Assembly: GCA_035621215.1 (NCBI GenBank) | Contig: CP141729.1 | Location: 270,944-334,943 of the forward strand | DNA length: 64,000 bases | DNA from: Oscillospiraceae bacterium MB08-C2-2 | Lineage (GTDB): Bacteria; Bacillota; Clostridia; Oscillospirales; Ruminococcaceae | Direction of reading: 5' to 3' | Part shown: piece by piece, positions 16,235-24,605 of the stretch | How positions within the stretch are numbered: position 1 is the first letter of the stretch | Layout: each line of letters opens with the position of its first letter | Position numbers and translations under genes: made by a program | Notes under the pieces: generated by a model | The model's input: only the letters and a program-made list of their open reading frames with translations | What the model was told of the DNA's origin: nothing | Database searches by the model: none

Positions 16235-16597
16235 TCATTTTGCACTGTCCAGCTTAGCTGCCGCTTCTTGTAAGGTAGAAACAAAAAAGGCAGTATTTCC
16301 CTTATTGCTTTCATAGATAAAATCCTGAAGGGGTTTGCTTGTATAACCCGAATAATCGCCCACAAAGGCCACCTTCATGTTGTAGTTTGAAAATTTTTGC
16401 AGCACTTCACCGGCAAAGCCGCTGCTCAGAATGAAAAAATGATCTGCAAAGGAAGCTTTGTCAAAGATCAGCTTTCTGCAGCCTGTATCATAGTTTGCAG
16501 ACATAATGATATCAAGAGCTGTTTGAGCATCTGTGATTTTTTCTGCCTCGGTAATGTAGACAATATCTTTTGCCTGCCCCAATATTGTGTAATTCAT
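16235..16597 (-). CDS. DUF4180 domain-containing protein
   Basis: The 120-residue protein matches DUF4180 throughout. It has an N-terminal MNYTILG, the central FADHFFILSSGFAGEVLQKF, KVAFVGDYSGYTSK and a C-terminal LQDFIYESNKGNTAFFVSTL. The family is small, cytosolic and uncharacterised, with an STAS-like alternation of strands and helices. The ATG follows AAGGAGAAAGC. The longer frame to 16633 lacks a ribosome-binding site. It stands alone between a terminator and the SpaA relic. Confidence 0.87.
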   Translation of the reverse strand: MNYTILGQAKDIVYITEAEKITDAQTALDIIMSANYDTGCRKLIFDKASFADHFFILSSGFAGEVLQKFSNYNMKVAFVGDYSGYTSKPLQDFIYESNKGNTAFFVSTLQEAAAKLDSAK

Positions 16598-16656
16598 ATG
16601 CTTTCTCCTTATATTTTTCTCAGTGTATCGCATATTTGCTTAAAAGACAAGCATAT

Positions 16657-16700
16657 AAAAATCAGCCAGCTCTCCCTAAAGAAAGGATTGCTGGCTGACT
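16657..16700 (-). terminator. terminator after the gntR gene
   Basis: On the minus strand TCAGCCAGC pairs with GCTGGCTGA around a 19-nt loop, followed by TTTTTATA. It lies just past the GntR stop codon. Confidence 0.82.
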
Positions 16701-16705
16701 GTGTT

Positions 16706-17383
16706 TTATTCGTCCGGTCTTTCCAATATTGAATTCAGTGAATTATCAATGTGGGTCTTGGAATAAATGTAGGCAAGCTCCAGGTTCTTTTCACGGATGC
16801 TCTCCAGAATCATGCCATGATATTTAATGGCATGATCGGGGCCGGTGCTGTGATAAAGAGCCATTTGATAATCGGTCAGCAGATCGGTCATCAAAGCCGA
16901 TAGCTGGGCAATCATAACGTTGTGGGTGCCCTGTGCAATGATATGGTGAAACTCGTTATCATAAAAACGAAACTGCATCACATTATCCGCGGAGCCAAGC
17001 ATTTTCTCGTAGTTTTTTTCAAGCAGATGCATATCCTCATCGGTGCATTTTTTAATGAAAAGCTCAGTGTTATATGGATCAAACATGCGCCGGAATTCCA
17101 AAACCGTTATCATGGTTTTTTTATTGAGAGGATAATAGACCAATCCCATCAGGGAGGAGTGCTCAAATTCCGTTACATAGGTACCTGACCCTTGCAGTTT
17201 TGTGAGCACCTGCAACGCGGATAATTTTTCGATTGCCTGCCTTACGGCAATGCGGCTGACCTGTAATTTTTCGCACAGCTTTGCCTCTGTATCTATCTGC
17301 ATGCCCGGCTTCCATTCTCCCGAACGGATTTGGCCTACAATATGATCAAAAACCTGATTGCTTGCTTGATTACCATACGCCAT
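16706..17383 (-). CDS. GntR family transcriptional regulator (FadR subfamily)
   Basis: This is a regulator of about 225 residues. The N-terminal GntR winged helix is clear (VFDHIVGQIRSGEWKPGMQI, then LCEKLQVSRIAVRQAIEKL and LTKLQGSGTYV). The rest is an all-helical FCD ligand domain with LEFRRMFDPYNTELF, DNEFHHIIAQGTHN and HGMILESIREKN; the Asp and His residues in such domains bind a metal and the effector. It lies downstream of the nucleoside ABC transporter genes, so control of nucleoside uptake or uridine phosphorylase is plausible but inferred. The start could be 17383 (used here) or the ATG at 17401. Confidence 0.88.
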   Translation of the reverse strand: MAYGNQASNQVFDHIVGQIRSGEWKPGMQIDTEAKLCEKLQVSRIAVRQAIEKLSALQVLTKLQGSGTYVTEFEHSSLMGLVYYPLNKKTMITVLEFRRMFDPYNTELFIKKCTDEDMHLLEKNYEKMLGSADNVMQFRFYDNEFHHIIAQGTHNVMIAQLSALMTDLLTDYQMALYHSTGPDHAIKYHGMILESIREKNLELAYIYSKTHIDNSLNSILERPDE

Positions 17384-17428
17384 ACCTCTTCCCCATTCCA
17401 ACTTATCATTATAGTAGAACGCCTGTTA

Positions 17429-17492
17429 AACGGTTATGGCCGTTAGCAGGGCAGCCCAAAGGGGTTGTCATGCGGTGCGGATACACCGCATG
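17429..17492. other. three consecutive short hairpins between permease and gntR
   Basis: Three adjacent inverted repeats occur: AACGG/CCGTT (17429-17444), GCAGCCC/GGGTTGT (17451-17468, with G-T pairs) and CATGCGGTG/CACCGCATG (17469-17492). They resemble the arms of the three-arm elements at 28485 and 33717, but no closing outer stem is apparent. Function unknown; they could stabilise the upstream mRNA. Confidence 0.4.
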
Positions 17493-17554
17493 AATTCGCT
17501 CTTCATAGTCGTTTGTGACATGTTTTATGCGCAAATGACCATATAGTATAGTTT

Positions 17555-18487
17555 CTACTTTTTACCTGTTTCTGTCAACACTTTTTGACGCTTTTGTGAG
17601 GAAGAGTAAGCGGCAAGGCCGATAAGGGTAGCCACATAGGGAATGGCTTGAACTGCCTCAGCGGGAACATTCAGTGTTTGCAGAACGTTGGAAAGTGCGT
17701 TGGCAATACCAAAGCCAAAGGCCGCCAGGAAAGTAGGCAGCGGCATGGCTCCGCCCAGATTCTGCGCCGCAATAGCCATAAAGCCACGGCCGGCAACCAT
17801 ATCTCTGGCAAACCAAGAAAGATAACCCATAGACATATAAATACCGCCAAGGGAGGCCAGCAATCCACCGATAATCAGGGTCAAGAACTGTGTTTTAATT
17901 ACGTTGATGCCAACGCTGGCCGCTGCGTTGGGGTTTTCACCCACTGTGCGGATACGAAGCCCCAAGGGTGTTTTGAAAACAAGAATCCACACAATGATAA
18001 CAGCCAAGAAGCTGAAATAGGTCAGAACATTGTGCCCTGAAAGAACGGTTCCCAAGAATGGGATATCCTTGATAAGGGGAAGCTCCACATTGGGGAAGCT
18101 CAGGCTCCTCAGTGAAGTGGAAAGGCCCTTGTCGTCACACAGCACATACAGGAAGAAGATGGTTCCGCCTGTTGCAAAGGTGTTCAGCGCAATGCCGGTG
18201 AGAACCCGGTTAGCATTGAGCATCAAGTTAAAGTAGCCCATCAGCAGCATGATGCCTACACCGCCTGCACAGCCGGCCAAAAGGCCCACAAACAGGTTCT
18301 GGGAATAGGCGCTGCCCACAACGCCGCAGAAAGCCGCGGTCAGCATCGAACCCTCAAAAGCGATATGCAGCACACCGCCACGGTTGCACACCAGTGCAGC
18401 GAGAGCGCCAAATAAGAGGGGAGTGGTGATACGGATAACGGAAAATAAGAAGTCCGCAGAAAAAATACTCGCTAAAACACTATTCAT
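17555..18487 (-). CDS. nucleoside ABC transporter permease (NupQ/YufQ-like)
   Basis: This 310-residue polytopic protein belongs to the branched-chain/ribose type permease family (BPD_transp_2). It has the typical CNRGGVLHIAFEGSMLTAAF near residue 34, about eight to ten hydrophobic segments, and the ATPase-contact loop LGLRIRTVGENPNAAASVGI near residue 185. It overlaps the upstream permease gene by 8 bases. With the other permease, the ATPase and the BMP lipoprotein it forms a four-part importer of the Nup/PnrA type, which in characterised cases takes up guanosine and other nucleosides. Confidence 0.88.
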   Translation of the reverse strand: MNSVLASIFSADFLFSVIRITTPLLFGALAALVCNRGGVLHIAFEGSMLTAAFCGVVGSAYSQNLFVGLLAGCAGGVGIMLLMGYFNLMLNANRVLTGIALNTFATGGTIFFLYVLCDDKGLSTSLRSLSFPNVELPLIKDIPFLGTVLSGHNVLTYFSFLAVIIVWILVFKTPLGLRIRTVGENPNAAASVGINVIKTQFLTLIIGGLLASLGGIYMSMGYLSWFARDMVAGRGFMAIAAQNLGGAMPLPTFLAAFGFGIANALSNVLQTLNVPAEAVQAIPYVATLIGLAAYSSSQKRQKVLTETGKK

Positions 18488-19598
18488 TTACCGCAGCTCC
18501 TTTCATTTCCAACTGCGCATTGGCAGCCTTGACCAGTTGCTTGTGCTTGGTTTTGTGCAGGAAACGCTCAGCAACCACCAGCATGATGATAATGGCCTGA
18601 ATGATGTTAACAAGCTCAATGGGAATATCGCTGGAGCGCTGCATAACATCGGCGCCTACCTGAACATAGGCAAGGAACAGTGCGGCAAAGGGAACCAGCT
18701 TGGGGTTGTAGCCCGCAATGATTCCAACCAAAATTCCATTAAAGCCGTGGCCTGTCTGCCCTTGGTACTGGAAGCGGGAATACATACCCAAAAGCTCAAC
18801 AGCGCCGCCAAGACCTGCCAAGAAACCACCGATCAGCTGGGCTTTCATAATAACGCCGTTAACAGGGATTCCCGAATAAGCCGCAAACTCCGGGTTTTTA
18901 CCCACAGTCCGAATCTCGTAGCCGAATTTGCTTTTATAGAGATACAAATAACCGAAAACCACCACAATGGCCGCAATAATAATACCGGCATGGATGTTGG
19001 TTCCCTTGAGTATACCGGGAAGCTCGGCTGTTTTGGCAATCTTATAGGAGGATAAGAAGCCTGCCGAAGGGTCACGCAGTATGTGATTGATGACACCCAA
19101 GGCGATGTAAAGGCTTGTCCAGTTCACCATGATACTGCTGACAACTGGCTTGGAGCCAAACTTGACATACAGACCTGCCGGAACAGCACAGGCGAGCATA
19201 CCAAAGATTCCGCCCAAGAGCATCGAAAACAGCGGATGGAGAACAGGAGGGAGCTGCAAGGTGGTTGCGATGACAGTGGCACCCAATGCACCCAGCAAAA
19301 AGCCGCCTTCAACAGCCATGTTGGTCTGATTGGCCGAGAAGATAAAGCACACGCCAACGCCTGTAAAGATAAGGGGGGTCATAATTTCAATGACATTGCC
19401 CATTCTGCGCTTGGTTGTCAGAGGGCCCACAACAAAGCTGTAAATAGCGCCCAGCGGATCATCGCTGATTAAAAGAATGATAATCATGGCAATGCCCAAG
19501 GCAATGCCAACCGCCAGAATAATCCGCAAAAAATTAAATTGCTTTTCAACCTCTTTTGGGGTTTTAATCTTAGCAGGCTTTGTAAGTATGTTACGCAT
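18480..19598 (-). CDS. nucleoside ABC transporter permease (NupP/YufP-like)
   Basis: This 372-residue membrane permease is the larger of the two in the importer. It has a long N-terminal cytoplasmic tail with one helix (ILAVGIALGIAMIIILLI), then GPLTTKRRMGNVIEIMTPLIFTG and FGYEIRTVGKNPEFAAYSGI, the coupling-loop motif shared with its partner. It overlaps both the ATPase gene upstream and the second permease gene downstream by 8 bases. This indicates tight translational coupling and stoichiometric assembly. Confidence 0.88.
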   Translation of the reverse strand: MRNILTKPAKIKTPKEVEKQFNFLRIILAVGIALGIAMIIILLISDDPLGAIYSFVVGPLTTKRRMGNVIEIMTPLIFTGVGVCFIFSANQTNMAVEGGFLLGALGATVIATTLQLPPVLHPLFSMLLGGIFGMLACAVPAGLYVKFGSKPVVSSIMVNWTSLYIALGVINHILRDPSAGFLSSYKIAKTAELPGILKGTNIHAGIIIAAIVVVFGYLYLYKSKFGYEIRTVGKNPEFAAYSGIPVNGVIMKAQLIGGFLAGLGGAVELLGMYSRFQYQGQTGHGFNGILVGIIAGYNPKLVPFAALFLAYVQVGADVMQRSSDIPIELVNIIQAIIIMLVVAERFLHKTKHKQLVKAANAQLEMKGAAVNE

Positions 19599-21153
19599 AG
19601 CTTGCCACCCTTCCTATCTGATCCGGAGACATCTTTTTAAGTCCCAGCATATATTCGCCCAATTCATCCTCAGTAACAGTGCTGGCATCCTCAAAATAGG
19701 CAACAATGCTTCCCTCGTTCATAACAATCAGGCTGTCGCTTACTTCCATAACCTCGTTAAGATCGGCACTGATCAGCAAAACGCCTGCACCCTTATCCCG
19801 GAGCTCCACCAGCTTTCTGCGAATAAATTCGCTGGCACCAACGTCAATTCCACGTGTGGGCTGGTTGGCAATGATGAAATCCGAGTGGGAGGTAAACTCT
19901 CTTGCGGCAACCACTTTTTGCATGTTTCCGCCGGAAAGCATACGAATGGGCTGATCCTTCCCATCGCACTTTACATTGAATTCCTTAATCAGATCATCGC
20001 TGAGGGTATCGATCTTTTTGGAATCCAGCAAAACGCCTTTCTGGAAATCGGGCTTGTAGTAACGATCGGCTATGATGTTGTCAGAAATGGAGCCGTCTCC
20101 CACAATTCCATAAACCATGCGGTCCTCTGAAATATGGGAAACACCTGCTTCACGGATTCCCCTGACATTGGTCTTCCGAACGTCCACCTTGTCGGTGCCA
20201 ACCCGGATGCTGCCTTCAAACAATGTATCCATACCGGTGATGGCTTCGGAGAGCTCTTTTTGCCCGTTGCCTTCTACCCCGGCAATGCCTAGGATCTCGC
20301 CCCGGCGAACAGACAAGCTCACATCATTGAGAACCCGTTTTTGCCCATGCCCGTATTTGATCATATTTTTAACTTCCAGAACCGCTTCCTTAGGCTGTGC
20401 CTTGTCTTTGTCGATTTTGAGAACAACGTCTCTGCCCACCATGAGTCTGGAAATATCTTGTTCCGTAATATTTTTGATTTCTTCCACTCCAACGGAGCGG
20501 CCGTTACGCATAACGGTTATTCTGTCACACAGTTCGGTAATCTCGTTCAGCTTATGAGAGATAAAAATAATGGTATAGCCATCTTTTTTCAGGTGTTTCA
20601 GCTCAACGAACAGTTCTTTTGTTTCTTGTGGTGTCAACACAGCGGTGGGCTCATCCAGAATCAAAACCTTTGCTCCTCTTACAAGAGCCTTTAAGATTTC
20701 AACCTTTTGCTTTTGCCCGACAGAGAGATCCTCTACTTTGGCTGTTGCATTCACTTTAAAGTTGTATTTGCTGGCCGATTCGTTTGTAATACGCACAGCT
20801 TCCTTCATATCAAAAAGCCCATGCTTTTTCGGTTCCATGCCCACCATCAGGTTTTCTGCAACCGTCAGGGAAGGAACAAGCATAAAATGCTGGTGCACCA
20901 TTCCAATGCCATAATTAATTGCCACTGTGGGATTATCGATATGGATTTCTTTCCCGCGAAGCAGAATTTGACCCTCTTCGGGTTTTTCAATTCCGAACAG
21001 GATTTTCATAAGTGTGCTTTTTCCGGCACCGTTTTCTCCTACCAAGGCATGAATCTCACCCTCGGCCACCCGAAGATTTACATTTTTGTTGGCAACAAAA
21101 CCGTTGGAGTAAACCTTGGTGATATTTTCCATAGCAAGAATAGTACTATCCAT
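19591..21153 (-). CDS. nucleoside ABC transporter ATP-binding protein with two ATPase domains (NupO/YufO-like)
   Basis: The 520-residue protein contains tandem ABC domains like sugar (RbsA/MglA) and Nup-type ATPases. Domain 1 has Walker A GENGAGKST (about 38), signature LSVGQKQ (about 143) and Walker B LILDEPTAVL. Domain 2 starts around residue 265 with degenerate Walker A GVEGNGQKEL, signature MLSGGNMQK and a Walker B region IIANQPTRGID, where the usual DEP is replaced. Asymmetry of this kind is normal for the family. The ATG follows CGGAGGCGTT. It is separated from the BMP gene by a hairpin that probably tunes relative expression. Confidence 0.9.
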   Translation of the reverse strand: MDSTILAMENITKVYSNGFVANKNVNLRVAEGEIHALVGENGAGKSTLMKILFGIEKPEEGQILLRGKEIHIDNPTVAINYGIGMVHQHFMLVPSLTVAENLMVGMEPKKHGLFDMKEAVRITNESASKYNFKVNATAKVEDLSVGQKQKVEILKALVRGAKVLILDEPTAVLTPQETKELFVELKHLKKDGYTIIFISHKLNEITELCDRITVMRNGRSVGVEEIKNITEQDISRLMVGRDVVLKIDKDKAQPKEAVLEVKNMIKYGHGQKRVLNDVSLSVRRGEILGIAGVEGNGQKELSEAITGMDTLFEGSIRVGTDKVDVRKTNVRGIREAGVSHISEDRMVYGIVGDGSISDNIIADRYYKPDFQKGVLLDSKKIDTLSDDLIKEFNVKCDGKDQPIRMLSGGNMQKVVAAREFTSHSDFIIANQPTRGIDVGASEFIRRKLVELRDKGAGVLLISADLNEVMEVSDSLIVMNEGSIVAYFEDASTVTEDELGEYMLGLKKMSPDQIGRVASYA

Positions 21154-21194
21154 AACGCCTCCGGTACAGTCGTAAACGACTTGTTGAAATTTTG

Positions 21195-21229
21195 ACAGAA
21201 GCCGAAATCGTTTCTATTTCGGCTTCTGT
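21195..21229 (-). terminator. intercistronic hairpin between the BMP lipoprotein and ATPase genes
   Basis: A 13-bp perfect stem (ACAGAAGCCGAAA with TTTCGGCTTCTGT) with a 9-nt loop lacks a good T-run in the transcription direction. It more likely acts as partial terminator or mRNA stabiliser, allowing more binding protein than transporter to be made. Confidence 0.6.
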
Positions 21230-21260
21230 ATGCTATTCTTTTTTGCTTCTAGTTAAACAA

Positions 21261-22442
21261 TTACTTTGCGGAATCTTTGATAGCGCTCAAAGTTTCGTTA
21301 TCCATACCAACAGCGGTCTGAACTTTAACATCGCCAGCCATGACACGAACTTCCATCTCGGTCAGCTTGTCCTGCTGCTCTTTGGTAAGAATGGTCTGGA
21401 AATTCTCGTTCTTGGCTGCGCCAACTGCACCATCAGCCAAGCCGGTCTGTGCATAGGAACCCCACACCAGATTGCCTTCAATAGCAGCGCTCAGTGCGTT
21501 GAAAACAGTTTTGTTAACCTTTTTCTGCATGGATGTTACGATATATTTTGCAGTTTCGGGAGAAACATCCTTGAGAACAGTGTACTGATCGGAATCAACG
21601 CCAATGGAATAGGCCTTTTTCTCAGCAGCACCTTCCAAAACGCCCAGACCTGCACCACCAGCAACCTGGAAAACGACATCTGCGCCCTGGTTGATCTGTG
21701 CAATGGCCATTTCTTTTGCCTTGGCAGTGTCTTTGAAATCACCTACATAGGAGATCAAAACCTTAACTTCTTGGTCAACGTCTTTGGCACCTTGGATATA
21801 ACCTACAAGGAAGTCGTTGATGGAGGTGTTTTCGCCACCGGCCACAAAACCAATAACTTTTTCTTTGTTGGCAAATTCGGCGTCAGAGGAGGTCAGCATA
21901 GCGGCAACAGCGCCAACTGCATAAGAACCTTCGTTCTGGAGATGCTCAACACTGTAAACGTTGGGAAGTGCAAGGTCATCCTTTGCATCATAGAGAACAA
22001 ACTTCTGCTCAGGGAACTCTTCAGCTACCTCTTGCAGAGCTTCTTTGATGTTGTAGGTACCACAAACAATGATATCCCACTCGGGATCTTCTGCAAATTC
22101 GGTGAGTGTGGGGATCTGCTTGGTGGCATCGCCGCCCAGCTCAACAATTTTGGTGCGGAAGCCATATTCCTCTGCGGCTTCCATAAGGCCCTGCTTGGAA
22201 AGATCGCAGAAAGATTTGTCGCCCAGATTTGTGTTGATGATCAGTGCAACGCCAATTTCTTCAACAGGCTTGCCAAATCCATTGTCTGCTGTTGCGGGGG
22301 TCTCTGTATTAGCTGCTTCAGAAGCAGCGGCGGGAGCGGAAGTACCCTCCTGCTGTTCCGGTTTGCTTTCCTTGCCTGTGCAGCCTGCCAGCAACCCTGT
22401 CACCAATACCAGTGATAAGAGAAGTGAAAGTGCTTTTTTCAT
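21261..22442 (-). CDS. BMP family nucleoside-binding lipoprotein
   Basis: The 393-residue protein has a lipoprotein signal (MKKALSLLLSLVLVTGLLAGC), an Ala/Thr/Glu-rich linker, and a BMP/PnrA-like domain beginning EEIGVALIINTNLGDKSFCD. Motifs such as IIVCGTYNIKEALQEVAEEF, GAVAAMLTSSDAEFANKEK and VAGGAGLGVLEGAAEK are family typical. It is the outward-facing substrate receptor for the importer encoded downstream. The true ATG (22442) follows GGAGGGAAC; a longer frame to 22595 is spurious. Related proteins bind purine or pyrimidine nucleosides, and the nearby uridine phosphorylase gene supports nucleoside use. Confidence 0.92.
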   Translation of the reverse strand: MKKALSLLLSLVLVTGLLAGCTGKESKPEQQEGTSAPAAASEAANTETPATADNGFGKPVEEIGVALIINTNLGDKSFCDLSKQGLMEAAEEYGFRTKIVELGGDATKQIPTLTEFAEDPEWDIIVCGTYNIKEALQEVAEEFPEQKFVLYDAKDDLALPNVYSVEHLQNEGSYAVGAVAAMLTSSDAEFANKEKVIGFVAGGENTSINDFLVGYIQGAKDVDQEVKVLISYVGDFKDTAKAKEMAIAQINQGADVVFQVAGGAGLGVLEGAAEKKAYSIGVDSDQYTVLKDVSPETAKYIVTSMQKKVNKTVFNALSAAIEGNLVWGSYAQTGLADGAVGAAKNENFQTILTKEQQDKLTEMEVRVMAGDVKVQTAVGMDNETLSAIKDSAK

Positions 22443-22503
22443 TACTGTTCCCTCCAAAAAATATTTCAATATGTTATCCTGCCCGTGCAGGAAGGGGACT
22501 AAA

Positions 22504-23172
22504 TTAGTTTTGGGGATGCTGCAACTGCTTAAGCACCCTACCGGAAAAAATTTTGATGGATTGGTTGAGAAGGGGGCCGGTGAACACAATCGCAATCACA
22601 GTTCCGATGCCCCACGTTGCCCCCAGCAGAACACCGCCGGCAACCAAAATGATATCCTGCAGAATCTTGGCCTTGGAGGTAGACATGCCTGCTCTTTCGC
22701 ACAAGACCTTTACCAGACCCTCCAGTGCGCCAAAGCCTCTGTCCACTGCCACATAAAGCCCCAGGCCTGTGCCCATCAAGACAGTTCCCAGTACTGTACA
22801 CAATATCCGTATCGCCAAGTTCATCTCTGCGATATTCAGTCCTTGCAGCAAAGCGTTAAAAATATTCACCCAAGGCCCTATAGTAAACACACAGAGCACC
22901 GTTCCGATGTTAATGTGTTTTCTTTCCAAAAAGAAGAGTACGATTAAAAGGAGAATATTCATCACCATATTGGCTGTGCCGTAAGAGATGGAAAGCAGGT
23001 TATGTATTCCGTCACTAAAAGTTGCCATAGGTGAGGAACCTAAAGAAGCTGCATAAAATAGAGCGGTTCCAAAGCTTGAAATCATAAGACCAATTTCGAT
23101 TATTGCGGTCGCAAAAAGCAATTGAAAGATATTACCTTTTGGTTTTGCACTATCTAGGATTTTCATTGACAT
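22504..23172 (-). CDS. YczE/YitT-type integral membrane protein
   Basis: This 222-residue membrane protein has about five hydrophobic segments and the YczE family pattern: EIGLMISSFGTALFYAASLGSSP near residue 27, GLYVAVDRGFGALEGLVKVL near 140 and LLGATWGIGTVIAIVFTGPL near 185. The biochemical role of the family is unknown; distant relatives are annotated as transporters. It is first in the minus-strand nucleoside transport operon, 61 bases before the BMP lipoprotein, so a link to nucleoside or ribose metabolism is inferred. The ATG follows CGGAGAAA. Confidence 0.82.
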   Translation of the reverse strand: MSMKILDSAKPKGNIFQLLFATAIIEIGLMISSFGTALFYAASLGSSPMATFSDGIHNLLSISYGTANMVMNILLLIVLFFLERKHINIGTVLCVFTIGPWVNIFNALLQGLNIAEMNLAIRILCTVLGTVLMGTGLGLYVAVDRGFGALEGLVKVLCERAGMSTSKAKILQDIILVAGGVLLGATWGIGTVIAIVFTGPLLNQSIKIFSGRVLKQLQHPQN

Positions 23173-23215
23173 CGTGTTAATTTCTCCGAATTCTCGCTTT
23201 TTTTGACTAATTTAC

Positions 23216-23244
23216 ATAATATATTACTTTAGCGACGAAGTCAA
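23216..23244 (-). promoter_or_regulatory. sigma-A-type promoter of the nucleoside transport operon
   Basis: Minus-strand TTGACT (23239-23244), 17-nt spacer and TATTAT (23216-23221), about 45 nt upstream of the YczE-like gene. Divergent to the uridine phosphorylase promoter. Confidence 0.65.
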
Positions 23245-23255
23245 CGGGGTTTTTG

Positions 23256-23339
23256 TTGTTAATTTTAACAATAAAAAATCAAATTCATATTACAACTTAC
23301 TGAAAATTCAATTTGAAAGTTGTAATATGAATTTGATTT
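23256..23339. promoter_or_regulatory. operator-like inverted repeats between divergent nucleoside operons
   Basis: Two inverted repeats lie between the divergent promoters. TTGTTAA-TT-TTAACAA is at 23256-23271. A perfect 23-bp repeat (23276-23298 with 23317-23339, 18-nt spacer) has arms containing TTCATATTACAA. The right arm covers the -35 region of the uridine phosphorylase promoter. They are candidate sites for the GntR regulator encoded at 16706 or another nucleoside-responsive factor. Confidence 0.6.
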
Positions 23340-23347
23340 GCTATAAT
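23320..23347 (+). promoter_or_regulatory. promoter of the uridine phosphorylase gene
   Basis: TTGTAA (23320-23325), 16-nt spacer and TATAAT (23342-23347), 65 nt before the start codon. The -35 box lies inside the right arm of the 23-bp inverted repeat. Confidence 0.6.
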
Positions 23348-23411
23348 GGTTATAAATAAGTAGAATGTTTTATAATAGGAATGATCTGTTATAAGGAAAG
23401 TTGAGGCTTGC

Positions 23412-24179
23412 ATGGAAAAAGAATTGATGCATCATATTAAGTGCGGAGTTGGGGATGTTGGCCGGTATGTTATTCTGCCGGGTGACCCCGGCCGTGTGGA
23501 AAAAATCGCCGCACATCTGGATAACGCTCAGCACGTTACCACTTACAGAGAATACAATACGTGGACAGGTACATTGGATGGAGAAAAGGTTTCGGTAACC
23601 TCCACCGGCATCGGCGGGCCAAGTGCCGCTATCGCTGTGGAAGAGCTGATTAAGTGTGGAGCGGATACCTTTATCCGTGTGGGTACATGCGGCGGTGTTG
23701 ACCCGGCACCGGTTCCGGGCAGCCTGATTATCCCCACAGGTGCTATCCGCAAAGAGGGAACCGGGCGCGAATATGCTCCCATTGAATTCCCGGCAGTTCC
23801 TAACTTCGATTTGGTTTGTGCACTGAGGCAGGCCGGCGAAGCGCTGGGCAATACATGCCACTTGGGTGTTGTGGAGTGTAAGGACAGCTATTATGGCCAG
23901 CACGACCCTGATTCTATGCCGGTGGGAGATGAACTGGTTGCCAAATGGAAGGCTTGGAAGAAAGCCGGTGCTCTTGGCAGCGAGATGGAAAGCGCTACCC
24001 TGTTTGTGGTTGCCGGTGTGAGACGTACCAGAGCCGCCACTGTTCTTCTGCTGTGCCGGAATCGGGAACGTGAAGCTCTCACAGGGCTCACCGATACCTA
24101 TTGGGATACCGAGGATGCCATTAAAACCGCTGTTGAGGCTCTTCGCATTACCATTCGGAACGATAAAGCGAAAAAATAG
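23412..24179 (+). CDS. udp: uridine phosphorylase-like nucleoside phosphorylase
   Basis: The 255-residue protein is full length for the PNP/UDP family, which cleaves nucleosides with phosphate to base plus ribose-1-phosphate. Seen: VILPGDPGRVEKIAAHL near residue 20 (phosphate site), the TSTGIGGPSAAIAVEEL stretch near 65, RVGTCGG near 91, and the ribose-binding GSEMESATLF near 195. The Udp-like C-terminal stretch reading ALTGLTDTYWDTEDAI supports uridine as substrate over purines. It is transcribed divergently from a nucleoside importer operon, so together they form an uptake and cleavage module. It ends at a strong terminator. Confidence 0.9.
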   Translation: MEKELMHHIKCGVGDVGRYVILPGDPGRVEKIAAHLDNAQHVTTYREYNTWTGTLDGEKVSVTSTGIGGPSAAIAVEELIKCGADTFIRVGTCGGVDPAPVPGSLIIPTGAIRKEGTGREYAPIEFPAVPNFDLVCALRQAGEALGNTCHLGVVECKDSYYGQHDPDSMPVGDELVAKWKAWKKAGALGSEMESATLFVVAGVRRTRAATVLLLCRNREREALTGLTDTYWDTEDAIKTAVEALRITIRNDKAKK

Positions 24180-24242
24180 TAATTTTTATGCCCCTGTCCC
24201 TTCCGTTATTTAAAGGATTGCAGGGGATAGCTTTTTGGCAAG

Positions 24243-24275
24243 AAAACCCCCATCCGCTCAGCGGATGGGGGTTTT
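24243..24275. terminator. bidirectional terminator between udp and azlD
   Basis: A perfect 15-bp stem (AAAACCCCCATCCGC with GCGGATGGGGGTTTT) and 3-nt loop, flanked by A and T runs, separates the two convergent genes. Confidence 0.93.
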
Positions 24276-24605
24276 TTAGGCAAAAACGGATTGAATCAGT
24301 ACCATATATACCACAGTGCCGGAAACAATGCTGATGAGACTGTTTCGCTTCCAAAGCTGCATCCCCACCGTTACGGCAATTGCCAGAAGTTCCGGCAGGC
24401 CATGGGGCCAAAGAGAAGGCTGCACCGACTTTATACAGTAAACCAGCAGCATCCCGATGGTGGCACAGGGCAGGGCGCTCCCAAGATAGATGATGTATTT
24501 GGGGGTGGGCTTGTCCCCGGGAAAAAGCCAAAAAGGGAGGGCTCTTGTTAATAGGGTGGCCACCGCAATAATCGAAATGGTAATCAGCGCTTGTGCTGGA
24601 GTCAT
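24276..24605 (-). CDS. azlD: branched-chain amino acid export small subunit (AzlD family)
   Basis: This 109-residue protein has three to four hydrophobic segments and the AzlD pattern: AVATLLTRALPFWLFPG near residue 15, YIIYLGSALPCATIGMLLVYC near 40, and ALIQSVFA at the end. With AzlC it forms a small two-part exporter for branched-chain amino acids or analogues. Its ATG overlaps the azlC stop (ATGA), so the pair is translationally coupled. The stop codon lies at the edge of the bidirectional terminator. Confidence 0.9.
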   Translation of the reverse strand: MTPAQALITISIIAVATLLTRALPFWLFPGDKPTPKYIIYLGSALPCATIGMLLVYCIKSVQPSLWPHGLPELLAIAVTVGMQLWKRNSLISIVSGTVVYMVLIQSVFA

